The notes beneath the pieces are model-generated. The model was not told where the DNA came from. It searched no databases and worked only from the letters and a program-made list of their open reading frames with translations. From the NCBI GenBank assembly GCA_013350335.1, contig CM023542.1, positions 9,100,025 to 9,164,024 of the forward strand: a DNA stretch of 64,000 bases. Reading direction: 5' to 3'. The translations under genes were made by a program, and so were the position numbers. Position 1 is the first letter of the stretch. Every line of letters starts with the position of its first letter. This stretch comes from Chimonanthus salicifolius. Taxonomy: Eukaryota; Streptophyta; Magnoliopsida; Laurales; Calycanthaceae. Positions 1-12,540 of this stretch are shown here, one piece after another.

Positions 1-2320
1 CGAGTTCAGAGTCTGTGGATGCAACTCATTAGTGTAGTGGGGAAAGTTGAAATTTTCTAAACTTTCTTCGGCTGAGACCCTTAAAATAATATGTCAAAAT
101 AGTTTTATAAAAAAAAAGAGGTTTAATTTATTTAATCAAATTATGGTATTATGCAGTTTTAGCTTATTATTAAAAACTATAGAAGTATATAGTTTAGTTT
201 ATTTTTAAGAAGATAAAAAGGGAATTAATAAGCTACAATGTAGTTAGGCTAACGTGGGAGAGAGATAGGAAAAAATAAAACCACCAACATAGGTGGGTTT
301 TGATTTAAAAAAAAAAAGAAGAAGTTGTAGGTGTAGAAAGAAAAAAAACATCAAAGGGGGTCTCTCACCCTCCATCGATCCCTCTTTTTTTTCCTTTTCA
401 TCTTCTTCCTCTGTCTTCTTCAACTGATCCTCTCTTCCTTTGTTTCTTTTACTTCCTTTACATCAAAGTGATTTTTTATTTGCTAAGACCTTCATTTTGC
501 AATTTTAAGCTATGATTTAGTTTACAGTGGATTTTAAGATTTAATTTAAGTTGATTAAATAAAATGAAATTAAGCGGGGGATTAAAAACCCATTTTTGTT
601 CACAGTTCTTGTCTTCTTCATCTTTCCTAAAATGGAGAAAGTTATAGTTTGATTTGGTATTTTAGGCTTTGTAATGTTTCTTATTATTTGGTTCATTAAT
701 GTCTTTGGATATTTTGTTTTCAAATAGTTTAAAATATATGATTAAGATAAGTTAGGAGGGACTGTTGTTTCATGAATATGACTTAGTTGGAATTTATATT
801 AGTTTAATCAATTAGTTTCTATTTATTTTAATATATGATATTGTTGTACGATTTTAATTTATTTATCACATTAGGCTTTTAATTTAATAGACATGGATTA
901 TTCAGATTGTTGTATGAGGTATTTATTTTAAATAACATTAGATGTTATTGTTTTGGGTTTAAATTAAAATATGTTACGATATGATTTAGGAAGTGATTAT
1001 TTCCATAAATAAGCAAGTGATTGAAAATACACCTATTTAACTAGTTGAGTTGTGTTTATTTAAACTCTTTAATTAATTTGCAAAATTTTATACTATGAGT
1101 AGTGAAAGATAAATGGAGAAGGATGTTATTTTTTGTTAGTTTCAAATTTTAGTGAGGTTTTATTATTGAATATGAAATAAGACCAACTTAGAGTATTTAA
1201 ATTAAACCTCCACTATTTTCTTCTCAATTTCGTAGGTCGGGTCATCTTAGGTTAATATCTAGTGTCTAACTTCGTCAATTATCCAATTGAAACAGTTGGA
1301 CCGGCTCTCTCTCTCTCTTTCACGCAAATGGAGAAACCCATGTAACTTCGTCGATCAAAGTGAGGAGACTCAACTGTGGTTTATTTGCAAGTGAATGGTT
1401 GCATGTGAATGTGTACATGTGCTATCTAAAAATCATATATACATGATATATGTTGAAGTATGCATGTGATTATTTGTATATACCTGTGCTAACGTGGTTA
1501 TGTAGATGTTGTGAATATGAAGATTCTAGGTTGGTAAACCTGAATCTAATGTCAATGGATGGTAATTGTAAATTTTTCATGTTTATGGAATTTTGTTTAT
1601 TATGTATGTTAAATACACACACACACACACACACACACTTGTGAAGTCGGTCGAGCTCTTGCAAGATGCTGCATTCTGTCTGCCTTAACTTAATGCATTG
1701 AAGGATGAGTGGTATTCCTCGACAGGGTTGAGTGGGATACCCTGGGCCTATACAGTTGAGGTTGAGTGGGATACCTCAAGGGGTTGAGTGGGATACCCAA
1801 GTTAGTCAAAGAAACAATGATACACATTAGGAATTGAAAGAAAAGAACAATTGCCACATGTTCTGTTATTAATTTTAACTGCATCATAGACTTTAATTCT
1901 CTATCACATGCTATATCTATGATATTTCGAGTTCTCTTCACTAGGCTAGAAGCTTACGTGTACCTCAATGCAGGACAAGGTCTGGAGGCAGCGGAGGACC
2001 CCCCTGCAATGGCCTAAGCTGTGGAATCTTTGAATTCTAATAAGTTGTTTTGGAGTAGAATTTACTTAGATGGCTTAATATGTAAATATTTTCTAAGTTT
2101 ACCAGTTGTAGCATCCAGACTTGTATGTGTATAATTATGGTGTGAACTATTATGTGATTATAAGTACCTTATGTGATAGTTTAGGTTTTATGAACACGTG
2201 TGGTCTCTTCAAGGGCTTAGGAGGACCCGAGGCCATGGACATGTTGAGTTTGGGATTAGTTTTAATTTTAAAAAAAAATTAGTCTCGTTCCGGGCCCACA
2301 TATCGGGTTGGGGCATGACA
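1..2320 (+). mobile_element. LTR of a Tekay/Del-like Ty3/gypsy retrotransposon, copy A (5' end outside window)
   Basis: Sequence matches 62,644 onward, where the same LTR begins with TGTAATACC at 62,500, so about 144 bases lie before the window. It ends with GGGGCATGACA at 2,320, followed after three bases by a primer-binding site, so this is a 5' LTR. The start and end motifs are typical of plant chromovirus (Tekay/Del) LTRs, a clade assignment by family knowledge only. Relative to copy C it lacks about 160 bases after position 97. It contains a (TC)n run near 1,302, a (CA)n run near 1,615-1,639 and three close repeats of GTTGAGTGGGATACC at 1,725-1,800. Short open frames here look like chance. 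Confidence 0.75.
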
Positions 2321-2323
2321 GTT

Positions 2324-2338
2324 TGGTATCAGAGCTTT
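2324..2338 (+). other. Primer-binding site (initiator tRNA-Met type), copy A
   Basis: TGGTATCAGAGC, the usual plant retrotransposon primer-binding site for initiator methionine tRNA, lies three bases after the LTR end at 2,320. This fixes the LTR orientation as plus. Confidence 0.8.
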
Positions 2339-2466
2339 CGGTTCAGCTCTCGGACTGTGAAGGGTCATGTATGTTTAGAGTGTAGTATGGGTGTGAGTTT
2401 TTAGTGTCACCCTTATATTTGATTACCTTGTTCCTTTATTAACAATTGTTTTATTCTTGGACAGAG

Positions 2467-2876
2467 ATGTCTGACAATAAGATTCCAGCTCAAGTAATGG
2501 GAAAGGGTACACCCAGGAGTCCATTGACGTTGTACTCCTTGACTAGTGATTGATGGTTTGGACCCAAGGATCACCTCTGTCAGATGTAGAGTCCCAACTG
2601 AAGGAGGTCATAGAAATCTCTTCAACTACATCCTATGAACCAGATACCCCATCTCACTATCGGTCATCTACCTCACCTTCAATGACTAACACTGAACAAA
2701 GTGTCGAACCTGAACTTGAGTATGAATGTCCAGTAAACCAGGAGCCAGTAATAAACCCTCAACCAGTGATTCCACCAGTGAATCCTCCAATACTAGTTCA
2801 AGCACCAGTTTTTGCCCCAGAACCTCTGATCAATCTAGAACTAATGCCTGGTCCAGCGGAGGAACCAGCGCATTGA
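2467..2876 (+). pseudogene. Degraded leader / gag start of the first LTR element, copy A
   Basis: An ATG at 2,467 opens a 24-codon frame (MSDNKIPAQVMG...) ended by TGA. In another frame, 2,550-2,876 encodes 108 residues rich in Pro, Glu and Ser with repeated 'PVI/PVN/APV' segments. The position, about 130 bases after the primer-binding site, is where gag would begin, but no capsid or zinc-knuckle motif is visible. In copy B the ATG is ATA. I infer a non-functional, probably non-autonomous element. No function is assigned to the proline-rich frame. Confidence 0.4.
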
Positions 2877-3738
2877 TGAGCATAGTAAAATGACTATTTT
2901 GCCCTTGATATTTTGATTAGTTAGCTCTTGAATTTTGTATTAGATTATATAATTAATGAGATTTTGGAATTTTGCAGTAAAAATGGAGATTTTAAAGAAA
3001 ATAAATGAAAATGGAAGAAAAATCAAGAAGTAGGGCCCAATTGAAGATGAGTCAGCCCAATTAGAACAAGTGGACAAGTTTGCTCTCCAAATTTATGAAT
3101 AGTGGGAAGAGAGGACCCATTTTGAATGCCATGTCATCACAGTTGTGGGTCCCATTTATTTTGGCATCATCAATCTTGTTATTCCAAAGGGTCCATTTTA
3201 ACTTTTAAATCATGGACATCTTAGTCGCATGTGGACACATGGGTCTACTAAGAAATCAGTTGGAAAACATGTGTTGTAATTGCAAATGGATGAAACACAT
3301 GAAAAGAAAAAAGCAATCAAACTTCCAGCCGAGCCAATGCTTCCAAGTTTGGCTGGGTTGTTCATACAATATAAACACAAATAGCAGCAATTTGTGTGGT
3401 GTTAACAAGTGTTTGAGATGGCAGCCGAATGCACAAGATACAGAGAAGATAAGAATGAAAGTGTATAGCTGGTTATGAAACACAACAGAAAGGCAATTGG
3501 TAGCAGTGTTTTCTATGAGAAAGAGTAGCAATTTTGTGCAAGAGAGAATGGAGAATAAAAGAAAAAAATAGAAATATCAAAGGGAGGAGCTGCCGCCCCA
3601 TGTGTGTACCGTCCCTTGCAAAGAGAGGAAACTTAACAGACTTATCCTAGCCGTTTCTACTGTTCCCTTTGTCATGTATTTCTTTGGAGCCATTGTAGTT
3701 GTGTTCATTGACTGCAAGTACTTCTACTTGGGTCTGAG
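2877..3738. other. Non-coding stretch, probably interior of the first LTR element
   Basis: No convincing gene. Short open frames at 3,212-3,478 and 3,602-3,871 are conserved in copy B only because the whole segment is duplicated. A TATA-like CAATATAAACAC lies near 3,367. The segment ends with CTGAG at 3,734-3,738, the target-site duplication of the next element, and resumes at 13,490. Confidence 0.5.
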
Positions 3739-3832
3739 TGACGCGGATTTTGGTGACAAAGAAGATGAGAATTTGGCCTTGCCATTAGATTTTTATGAGA
3801 AGTTCCATAGGATGTCCAATAACAATGAATCC

Positions 3833-6800
3833 TGTAATACCCTGACCCAGATTATGCGTAGTTTAGCTTAATAATCTTGCTTAGGCTAGTTAATCTCGAA
3901 GATTACAGTTAGGGCTTTGTGAGAAACCCAGGTGTGGCCCAATCCGAGCTCGAAAGCTCAATGATCCAGCTCGTTAAGCTGAAGGGGCAAAATGGTAATT
4001 TACCGCTTATTGTCATTATTTTATAAGCTATGTTATTATGTGATTATTATTGGATGATATATTTTCTCTTTAGTCAAGGATTCTTATTTCTGATTTTAAA
4101 ATAATTTTATTTTCAGAAAATAATATTTAAAACTGCCCGTTAAAACCCCGAAAGGGAGAAATAAATATTTTAATTAGTTTTCAAAACGAGATAAATTTTG
4201 AAACAAGTGTAGTATGTTAGACCATTTTAGTATGGTCTAGTTTATTCTTTCAAACCCCAAAATAGAGGTTTTTAAATTGTTTTATTTAACACAAGTTAAA
4301 TCATGTAAATAGTGTTAAATTATGGTTTTTAGTCAAATATTTGGTTTTTAGTAATTTTTAAATCTCCAAATTTTTATGGTGACTAGAGTTTTTAAACCCA
4401 ACTTATCTATCAGGTTGAATTAAAATTTTTGAGCTTCAAAAGTATTGTTTTAGTTAAAAATCGAGTTTTTAACAAATTAAGGCCCGTTTTGCAAAATCAG
4501 ATTTTGTGAAGGACTTATTTGCAACCAACAGTAACAGTCTACCGGTTACTGTTTCGGACGTCCTCTCACTGCTGCATGCAGCTCCCACCCGGTCGTCGCC
4601 CATTGCCCAAATTTTCTATAAAACGCCTCTGGGATCAGCTGGCCTCACTCCCACATTTTCTATCTTCTTCCTCAGTCTCCCAGCTGCTTTGAAAACCAGC
4701 CGAGTCCCCTTCCTTGCCTCTGTTCTTCCCAATTTCAGTTACCGTAGCTTAAGAAGGAAGTTTTTCAAAAGATCAGATTTTCAACCCAGGAACTGTAGTG
4801 AAGGTAGCCACTGTGTTCCTCTTTCAGTTCCAGTCGGTTTAGAATCAAGAAAAACTGATTTTGGCCAAGATTTGAGTGTGTAAAACCATTTTAAAGTTTA
4901 AGGAAAAACCCAGTTTTCTTTGTATCAGTGTAGGTTTTATTTTAAAATCTACTGGCCTGCTGAGTTTTAAAACTCCTGATCACTCCCTATGGAAAGAGGA
5001 CTCCCGGAGGAGTCCATCGGACCGGCTAGATGTGGAAACCGAATCCGGAAAACCTACTGTTTTTTTTATTCGTATTTCACATAGGGACTGACCATCACTG
5101 TCTGCTATTGCAGACAGTGGAGGAAGACGACTCTCGGATGGTTTGAGAGTTGATCTTCGGACGGTCCGAGGGTCACACCCTTCAGACAGTCTGAGAGGAC
5201 CCTTCGGACGTTCTGAGCTTCACCCGAAGCCCCGAAGCGCCTGAGGCTAGCCAAACTCGTCCGGATGTTCTGAGCCAAGTTCAGAAGGACCGAACCCTAC
5301 TCGGACGATACGAGCCTCACTCGGTATGTTCCGAGACACTAGACCCACAGAGACCCCTTTTTCGATTTCTTTTGGTTCGGAAGGAACTTCAGACGATCTG
5401 AAACCTTTTTTTTTGAACGATCCGAAGCTAGTCCCACAGTTCGAGGTCAGTGACTAGTTTAGGCAGTGGTTCGGATGATCCGAAGCCACAGTACCTAGTT
5501 TCGACGCTTGTTCCGAGGGACCCATTTTTTGAAGTGTAAAATGTTGTTGGATTGTTAATGATGCATGTGATGTTCGTACCCATTTAAATTAAAATTGTAC
5601 TAACCATCTTCTCTTATTACTATAGTGTATCTACAATTGTATTCACTTCCAGGCCGACTCTATTGGTCAGGCACTAAGTGACTTCACTTCCAGGCCGACG
5701 CTATATTTGTCGGGTACTGAGTGACCTCGAGGCCTTACTCAAAATGTCAGATCTGGTCATATCCAGAAGACAATCGGGAAGTGACCTGAGAATCTAGACC
5801 TAACTCAATAAGTCAATCTGGTCATGCCCAGAAGACAATATGAGTTTTGGACTAAGCACCTTACTATTACTCTATTGTGGATTATTGTAACTTAAAATAG
5901 TTAAAAACTAAGTAGAAGGCTCAATTCCATTTACCTTGGATATTTTTGGGAAAATAAGTATGATTTCGAAAATACTACTTGTGTGTATGTATTTGGTGCT
6001 ATGTATGTTGACCTGCTAATGATTGTGCACTTGTTTGCTTATTTGAACAGAGACCGTGATACCACACATTTACGGTGAGGGAACTTAACTTTGCAGTAGG
6101 TGTAAACAGGTTTATTGAAATGGATCTTAAGCAATGAGTGGTTTCATGTTGATGAACCCACCCATGTGCCTAGACATGATGCACTGTTGTAGAAATGCTC
6201 ATGATCCTTATAATTGTTTATGATGTTAATCATATGAGATATGTAATACTGCTTCCACGTGCCCTTGACGATTGAACCAATATCGGCCATGTGTGTGAGA
6301 TGGTTTACGTCTACTGGACCATGGGTGTCGACAGTTGCTGACTTGAGGAGTGTCAGTATCGGCTACGTGAGAGCCGGAGATGTACTTGCGAGGATATATT
6401 TTGACCGTATCGGGACTTAATACAATGGTCTCAGCGTAGTATGTAGGCGTTACGTTAGATGACAGCAGTAATGGAAAAGATGAATTATGGGAATGATGAT
6501 GATATTATACTTGATGTTGAGAATTTGTTATCAAGCATGAGATATTATATTGCAATTGTTGATTATTTACTAACCTGATGTTTACATAAATTGCACTGTT
6601 ATATTTCCTTCACTGGGCGAGTTAGCTCACCTCACTTACCTTTTAGGAGATGAACCCGAGGAAGAGAACCCTCTGTTTGAAGCTTAGGGTGGATAAGCTG
6701 CGACGTTGCTTTGGGATTCCCACTGAGGGGAATGCCCTTATCTTTGCTTTTTGGTTCTTGGAACCAGTTGTTTTGTAAAGTACCGAGTGTGGTACTTAGT

Positions 6801-7083
6801 TTGCTTAAACGTGATGTACTAAACTGCCATGCGACTGTAGTTACTCTGATGATGTTTTTAATGATAATTCAGTATTAGAATTATGTGTTCATGTTATGTG
6901 TTATTGCTTATGTTATGTGGGTAAACTTATGGTATATGTTTTAGTCCACATTATGAGATCATGTGTGACCTTTGGGCCTAACTGTTGATCCGGCCCAGTT
7001 AGAATGCTTGAGTGTACTGTTAGTTTTCAAAAAAAAAAAATCACTCGCAGTTCCGGGCCTACCTTTCCGGTCGGGGCGTGACA
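3833..7083 (+). mobile_element. Solo LTR of a second Tekay/Del-like Ty3/gypsy family, copy A
   Basis: It starts TGTAATACCCTGACC and ends CGGTCGGGGCGTGACA, flanked by the perfect 5-bp target duplication AATCC (3,828-3,832 and 7,084-7,088). At 3,251 bp it is long, within the range known for large chromovirus LTRs. No interior, primer-binding site or second LTR is attached, so internal recombination left one LTR. It lies inside the gypsy 5' LTR and therefore inserted later. It holds an array of short palindromes near 5,130-5,520 and a repeated TTCACTTCCAGGCCGAC near 5,643 and 5,685. Confidence 0.92.
5130..5520. repeat. Array of about ten degenerate short palindromes in the solo LTR, copy A
   Basis: Variants of TCGGANNNTCCGA recur, such as TTCGGACGGTCCGAG, TTCAGACAGTCTGAG, TTCGGACGTTCTGAG, TCGGACGATACGAG and TTCGGATGATCCGAAG, spaced about 20-60 bases apart. 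Both half-sites change together in several units. GC content is higher than in surrounding DNA. Confidence 0.75.
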
Positions 7084-8029
7084 AATCCTATCAATTAGAC
7101 CATGGAATTCAGCCCAAGAGCAGGCCCAGCAGAGTAGGCCCAATGGCTAAAGGGTGCAGACGGTTGTGAATTAGAATCCTAAATCAGCTAGGATTTTAAT
7201 TAAATTAGGAAAGTTTCTTTGTGTTATTTTCTAGATTTAGAATTTGTTATTTTCATAATTGGAGGGTCGGTTCCTTATTCCTTGTTAAGATAGAACTCTT
7301 TTTCCTTGTTAAAATAGAACTCTCTTTCCTTAAGGTAGAACTCTCTTTCCTCGTTAAGGTAGAACTCTCTTTCCTTGTTTCAGGTTAGGATTTCTTATAA
7401 ATAAGCATTGTAATCGGCCCTTGGGGTTACCGAGTTTTATGAATAAAATTAGGATTTTATTTTCCAGCAATTTGTAATTACCGTTGGAATTTAACTACTG
7501 CATTGGTCAGCGATTTTTCTGGTGGGATTGTTTGTCTCTGGTTGCTGTCCAGGCATAAGCAGAGTGCAGAGTTTTGAGCTAGGTGTAGACATCACGTTGC
7601 AGTGGCGATTAGGCTACAACCCAGGCCCTGTACACGGTTGAAAGCAATTTTTTCTTCTGTGGATTGTTTCTAGATCCATCAATAAAACAGAGTGTTTGTC
7701 GTTTCTGTTGGAACCAGGTGTTATAGGCTGAAGGGACCGTTTGGTTTTGAGGAGATATCTAGCTGAGAATTCAGGTCAGTATTAATTGTTAAGGACTGTT
7801 ATAGGCCAGCAATAGTATTCAGCATCGTTCCTCAATTTCTGTCCCAACAGGTCAGTGAATTCTTCTTGGAATTAGTACTATCATTCACTTACAGATCGTG
7901 TAAGTTCAGTGACAGATCGTGTAAATCCTATATGGTTCTTATATTGCGCTTGGATTATTCAAATCATTGTCAAGCTTCAGCGTAGCGATCGGGTTTTCGA
8001 CAGTCTATTTGTCTTAGCCTACATCAGAG

Positions 8030-8041
8030 TGGTATCAAAGC
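8030..8041 (+). other. Primer-binding site of the gypsy element, copy A
   Basis: TGGTATCAAAGC starts three bases after the 5' LTR end at 8,026. It differs at one base from the usual initiator tRNA-Met site. Confidence 0.8.
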
Positions 8042-8143
8042 TTTTGAGTTGATTGAGACTCCGACATCGATCTTACCTGTGAGTGGCTTATTTTATTATT
8101 ACTATTATTTGCTGTAAGACTCTTTTTGTTCTTTCACTGCGTT

Positions 8144-9480
8144 ATGGCAAGGCGTTATAATTTTCGCCCTCGTCAAGCACGGACGGATGGCGGGGTCCTT
8201 GCAAATTCCATTCCTCAGGGCAGAAGTGCTCGAGAAAGTGGCCCTACTCATCCAATGGGCAGTTCTTCAAGCAGTGGTCACCCAAGTTCGACTCAAAATA
8301 AGAATCTAAATATGGATCAGATAGTTCAGATGATGGCTAATATGGCACATGATATAACAGATTTGAAGAGACAGAGCAATCAGCGTCCCCCTAGCATTTC
8401 TTCTGTTCATAACAGTCATTCATCATCGTCACACGAGACACCACCTCATTTCCTTCTCCTCCTAGACTTCGACACAAATATGTAGACAGACATCTAGAAA
8501 GGGACCATAAAACAAGTCTTAATTCATGGCATTCGAGTTTGACATTCCAGATTATTCAGGCAGTACCGAGCATGATGAGTTCGTCAAATGGATCGAGGCA
8601 ATTGAAAATGCTATTGATTGTAGAGAAGTTCCGGATGACATGAAAGTTAAGTGGGTCTCTTCTAAATTAAAAGGTAAAGCTTTATCATGGTGGCAGAGGA
8701 TTAAGACTAACAGGCAGAGTTAGGGGAAATCTAAAATCCGAGACTGAAACAAGATGAAGAAATTGATGTTCAACACCTTTCTACCAACCAACTAAAAGAA
8801 AGAACTATTCTCTAGACTGCAAAACCTTAAGCAAGGTAACAGGACCGTAGCAGAGTATACTGAGGAATTCAATCTCCTAGTATCTTGGAACAATCTCTAT
8901 GAATCAGAAGAGCAGTTATTGAAGGCCTTCGAACTTCCATAGGAGATACTGTTATGGCCTTTGATCTACTTGATTTGTCAGATGCATTTAAGAAAGCACT
9001 ACACTATGCAAAAGTAGAGCATCGCAAAAACAGGACCTATCAGGCTCCATTTAACAGGCCTGTAGGAAGCAGTTCCGGTACCAATAAGGGTACATCTTCA
9101 AAGTTTGTGACTCAGCCTTCATCTTCCAAGCCTAACAATTCCAGTGGCAAGCGCACAGTGACGTGTTTCAAGTGCAACGGTATCGGGCACTATGCTTCAG
9201 AATGCCCCAATCGAGGTGTGAATTTGGTCCAAGAAGAGGAACCAATGGCAGAGATAGAGTCAGAGAAGTCAGATTCCATCCCCGAAGAAAAAATCAATTA
9301 TGGTAAGTCTGGGGATAATCTTATGATCCAGTATTCTTTGTTCACACCAAAAGAAGAGATCAAAAACGAATGGCTTCGCATTAACCTTTTCCATACACGC
9401 TGTACTATCGGAGGCAAGGTATGTCATTTAATTATTGATAGTGGTAGTTGCAGTAACGTTGTTTCACTTAAAGTTGTTTA
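8144..9480 (+). pseudogene. gag: gag and protease-start remnant of the gypsy element, copy A
   Basis: ATG at 8,144 (MARRYNFRPRQ...) follows the primer-binding site by about 100 bases. The first frame stops near 8,484. A capsid-like segment continues at 8,526-8,723 with the retrotransposon gag signature KGKALSWWQRIK. A third frame at 8,954-9,481 holds a CCHC zinc knuckle at 9,164-9,205 (C-X2-C-X4-H-X4-C, reading CFKCNGIGHYASEC) and then the aspartic protease motif IIDSGS near 9,435, before a TAG at 9,479. Gag would form particles and the knuckle would bind RNA. At least three disruptions prevent a full product. The TAG ending the capsid segment near 8,721 is private to copy A, where copy B has CAG. 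Confidence 0.85.
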
Positions 9481-12400
9481 GAAGTTGAAATTGAAGACTC
9501 AAAAACATCCTAAACCCTTCCAAATATCATGGTTAAAGAAGGGAGGTGAATTTGTGGTAAATAAGAAATGCCTAGTTTCTTTTCAAATTGGGGGAAAATA
9601 CTACGCCGATGTATGTTGTGACGTAGTACCCATAGATGCATGTCACTTGTTATTAGGCAGACCTTGGCAGTATAATAGAGATACCCATCATTATGGCCGC
9701 AAAAATATCTACTCATTCCACAAGGATGGCACTAAGCATATTTTGGGACCTTTGAGAGACTTAGAGAAAGTTCGGCCCAAAAGGGCAAATGTTAATTTGA
9801 TCACCTTTTCTGAAATACAATTGACTGTTAAAAAGAGAGGAGAATTATTTGCACTTTTAGCCAAGGAAGTGGACACAACTGAGAAAACCATCCCTCCGCT
9901 ACTACAACCAATTATGCAAGAATTTGCTGATGTATTCCCTGATGAGTTACCAGTAAGGTTACTTATGAGAGACATACAACATTGTATTGACCTCATTCCA
10001 GGATCGACTTTACCAAACAGAGCTGCTTACAGAATGAGTCCCACAGAAAGTGCATAATTGAATCGACAAGTATATGAATTAATAGATACAGGCTTCATCC
10101 GTGACAGTATGAGTCCTTGTTCTGTGCTGCACTATTGACTCCGAAGAAAGATGGCAGTTGGCGTATGTGTGTTGACAGCCGAGCTATCAACAAGATAACT
10201 ATTCGTTATTGTTTCTCGATCCCGAGACTTGATGATATGCTGGATATGTTAGCAGGGGCAGTAATATTCTCCAAAATTGATTTAAAAGTTGGGTACCATC
10301 AAATCAGATTTAGACCAGGTGATGAATGGAAAACAACATTTAAGATTAAAGAAGGCTTATATGAGTGGCTTGTTATGCCGTTTGGCCTTTCCAATGCTCC
10401 AAGTACCTTTATGAGGGTAATGAACCAAGTACTCAAGCCTTTCATTGGTAAGTTTGTCGTGGTCTACTTTGACGACATTCTTATCTACAGTCGGAATGAG
10501 CAGCAGCACATTGATCACCTCTGCCAAGTTTTTGAGACCTTGAAAAAGGAACAACTATATGCAAATCCAAAGAAATGTACGTTTATGACTAACGAAGTTA
10601 TTTTCTTAGGATATGTTGTGAGTACAGATGGCATCAAGGTAGATGAAGCAAAGGTGGAAGCAGTGCATGACTGGCCGACGCCCAAGAATGTACATGAGGC
10701 TTGTAGTTTTCATGGCTTGGCTTCTTTTTACAGACGGTTCGTCAGGAACTTCAGCATGATTATGGCCCCTTTTACAGATTGTTTGAAAAAGGGTGAGTTC
10801 CAGTGGACACAAGCCGCATGAGAGAGCTTTCAGACTATCAAGCAGTGGTTGACTGAAGCTCCAGTCTTAGCCATTCCATATTTCAAGACGCAGTTTGTGG
10901 TTGACTATGATGCATCTCATACTGGTGTGGGTGCAGTCCTCAGTCAAGAACAATGCCAATTTGCATTCTACAGTGAGAAGTTGAACGGAGCTCAGAAGAG
11001 GTATTCTACATACGACTTAGAGTTCTATACTATTGTACAAGCCCTCAGACACTGGCTTCATTATCTTCTCCATCAGCCTTTTGTGCTTAACTCTGATCAT
11101 CAAGCACTGAGTTACATCAACAGGCAACACAAGCTCAACACCCGCCACGCCAAGTGGGTTTCTCTTATATAAGCATTTACTTTTGTAGTACAACACAAGT
11201 CTGGAGTTCAAAACAAGGTCGCAAATTCTCTCAGCAGGAAATCAACCTTGTTGACTCAGATGCGGGTGTAGGTGCTTGGATTTGATACTTTTCAAGACCT
11301 ATATCAGCATGATCATCACTTTGAACTGATTTGGCAACAACTTATCCAAAATCGACCCTGTGGCGAGTATAGTATGCGGGATGGCTACATATTCAATGAT
11401 TCTAGACTATATGTTCCTCAATGTTCACTACGAGAGAGGCTAGTCAAAGAACTACATAGTGGTGGACTAGCAGGACATTTTGGCCGAGATAAGACCATGG
11501 CACTATTGGAAGAGAAGTTTTATTGGCCAAGTATGAAGCGAGAGGTGAGCAGTTTTGTCAACTGTTGTTATATCTGGCAAACAGCAAAAGGACACTCTCA
11601 AAATACAGGGCTTTATACTCCTCTCCCTATTCCAGCAGCACCATGGGAGGATGTATCCATGGATTTTGTCTTAGGTTTGCCGAGGACACAACAAGGTATG
11701 GACGGCATATTAGTTGTGGTGGTTAGATTTTCTAAGATGGCACACTTTATTCCGTGCAAGAAGTCTTTAGATGCCTCACATGTGGCAGCATCGTATTTGA
11801 AAAAGGTCGTCAAATTGCATGGTATTCCAAAATTTATCGTCTCCGATAGAGATACGAAGTTCATGAGGCACTTCTGGCTTTCTCTTTGGTGACAGTTGGG
11901 TACACAGTTGAAGTTTAGTAGTGCCTATCATCCACAGAACGACGGTCAGACTGAGGTGGTTAACAGGAGTGTGGGTAATCTCCTAAGAAGTTTGATTGGA
12001 CGGAAGCCAAGTTTAATGGTATTTGATTTTACCACATGCTGAATTTGCCTACAATCGTTCGACAAGTTGTACGACAGGTCACAGTCCATTTCAAGTTGTA
12101 TAACGTTCCAATCCCAGCAGTGTGTTTGATTTGGTGCCATTACCTTCAAAAGGACCAAAATCTCAAGCAGTCGACGATTTGATTGTAGAGATCAAACAGT
12201 TGCATTAGCAGATACGTCACAAGATTGAACAGAGCAATCTCAAGTTCAAAGAAGCTGCAGACAAGCACAGGCGATGGATTGTTTTTTATGCAGGTGATAT
12301 GGTTTGGGTACACCTCTGGAAGGAGCGATTTCCAACGGGTACCTATGGCAAACTGAAGATGCACAACATAAGTCCTTGCGAGGTTCTAAGGCGGATTAAT

Positions 12401-12540
12401 GATAATGCTTACCAGCTGAAGTTGCCAGAAGGTCTCAGTATTTCCGATGTTTTCAATGTGTCTGACTTATGCATCTATAGTGGTGATGAAGATTTCAGTG
12501 ATACAAACTCGAGGATGAGTTCTTTCCAGGACGGAGAGAA
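9481..12540 (+). pseudogene. pol: pol remnant: reverse transcriptase, RNase H, integrase, copy A
   Basis: The reverse transcriptase at about 10,060-10,818 shows [25 protein letters not shown] and the YFDD catalytic box at 10,464-10,475. RNase H follows at about 10,849-11,172 with [18 protein letters not shown]. Integrase from 11,272 has an H...H zinc region (HSGGLAGHFG), but the second Cys of its CC pair is Trp (CCYIWQ). The core shows SMDFVLGLP and VSDRDTKF, and the rest is out of frame after a TGA at about 11,890. A C-terminal segment at 12,299-12,540 reads GTYGKLKM...NDNAYQLKLP. Stops at 10,055, 11,170, 11,268 and 11,890 are shared with copy B. A TGA at 10,819 is private to copy A. I saw no clear chromodomain. 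Confidence 0.88.

Larger units (their letters stand above)
3739..8026 (+). repeat. 5' LTR of the gypsy element, split by a nested solo LTR, copy A
   Basis: The LTR is made of 3,739-3,832 and 7,084-8,026, the latter starting with the solo LTR's duplicated AATCC. Joined, it is about 1.03 kb and matches the 3' LTR at 12,541-13,489. It is longer because it carries extra copies of a TAGAACTCTCTTTCCTT-like repeat at about 7,285-7,385, where the 3' LTR has one. The same difference is seen in copy B. Confidence 0.9.

Noticed and set aside
1450..1644. Frames over the (CA)n run near 1,615
   Set aside because: They translate a microsatellite (repeated His-Thr or Val-Cys) inside an LTR.
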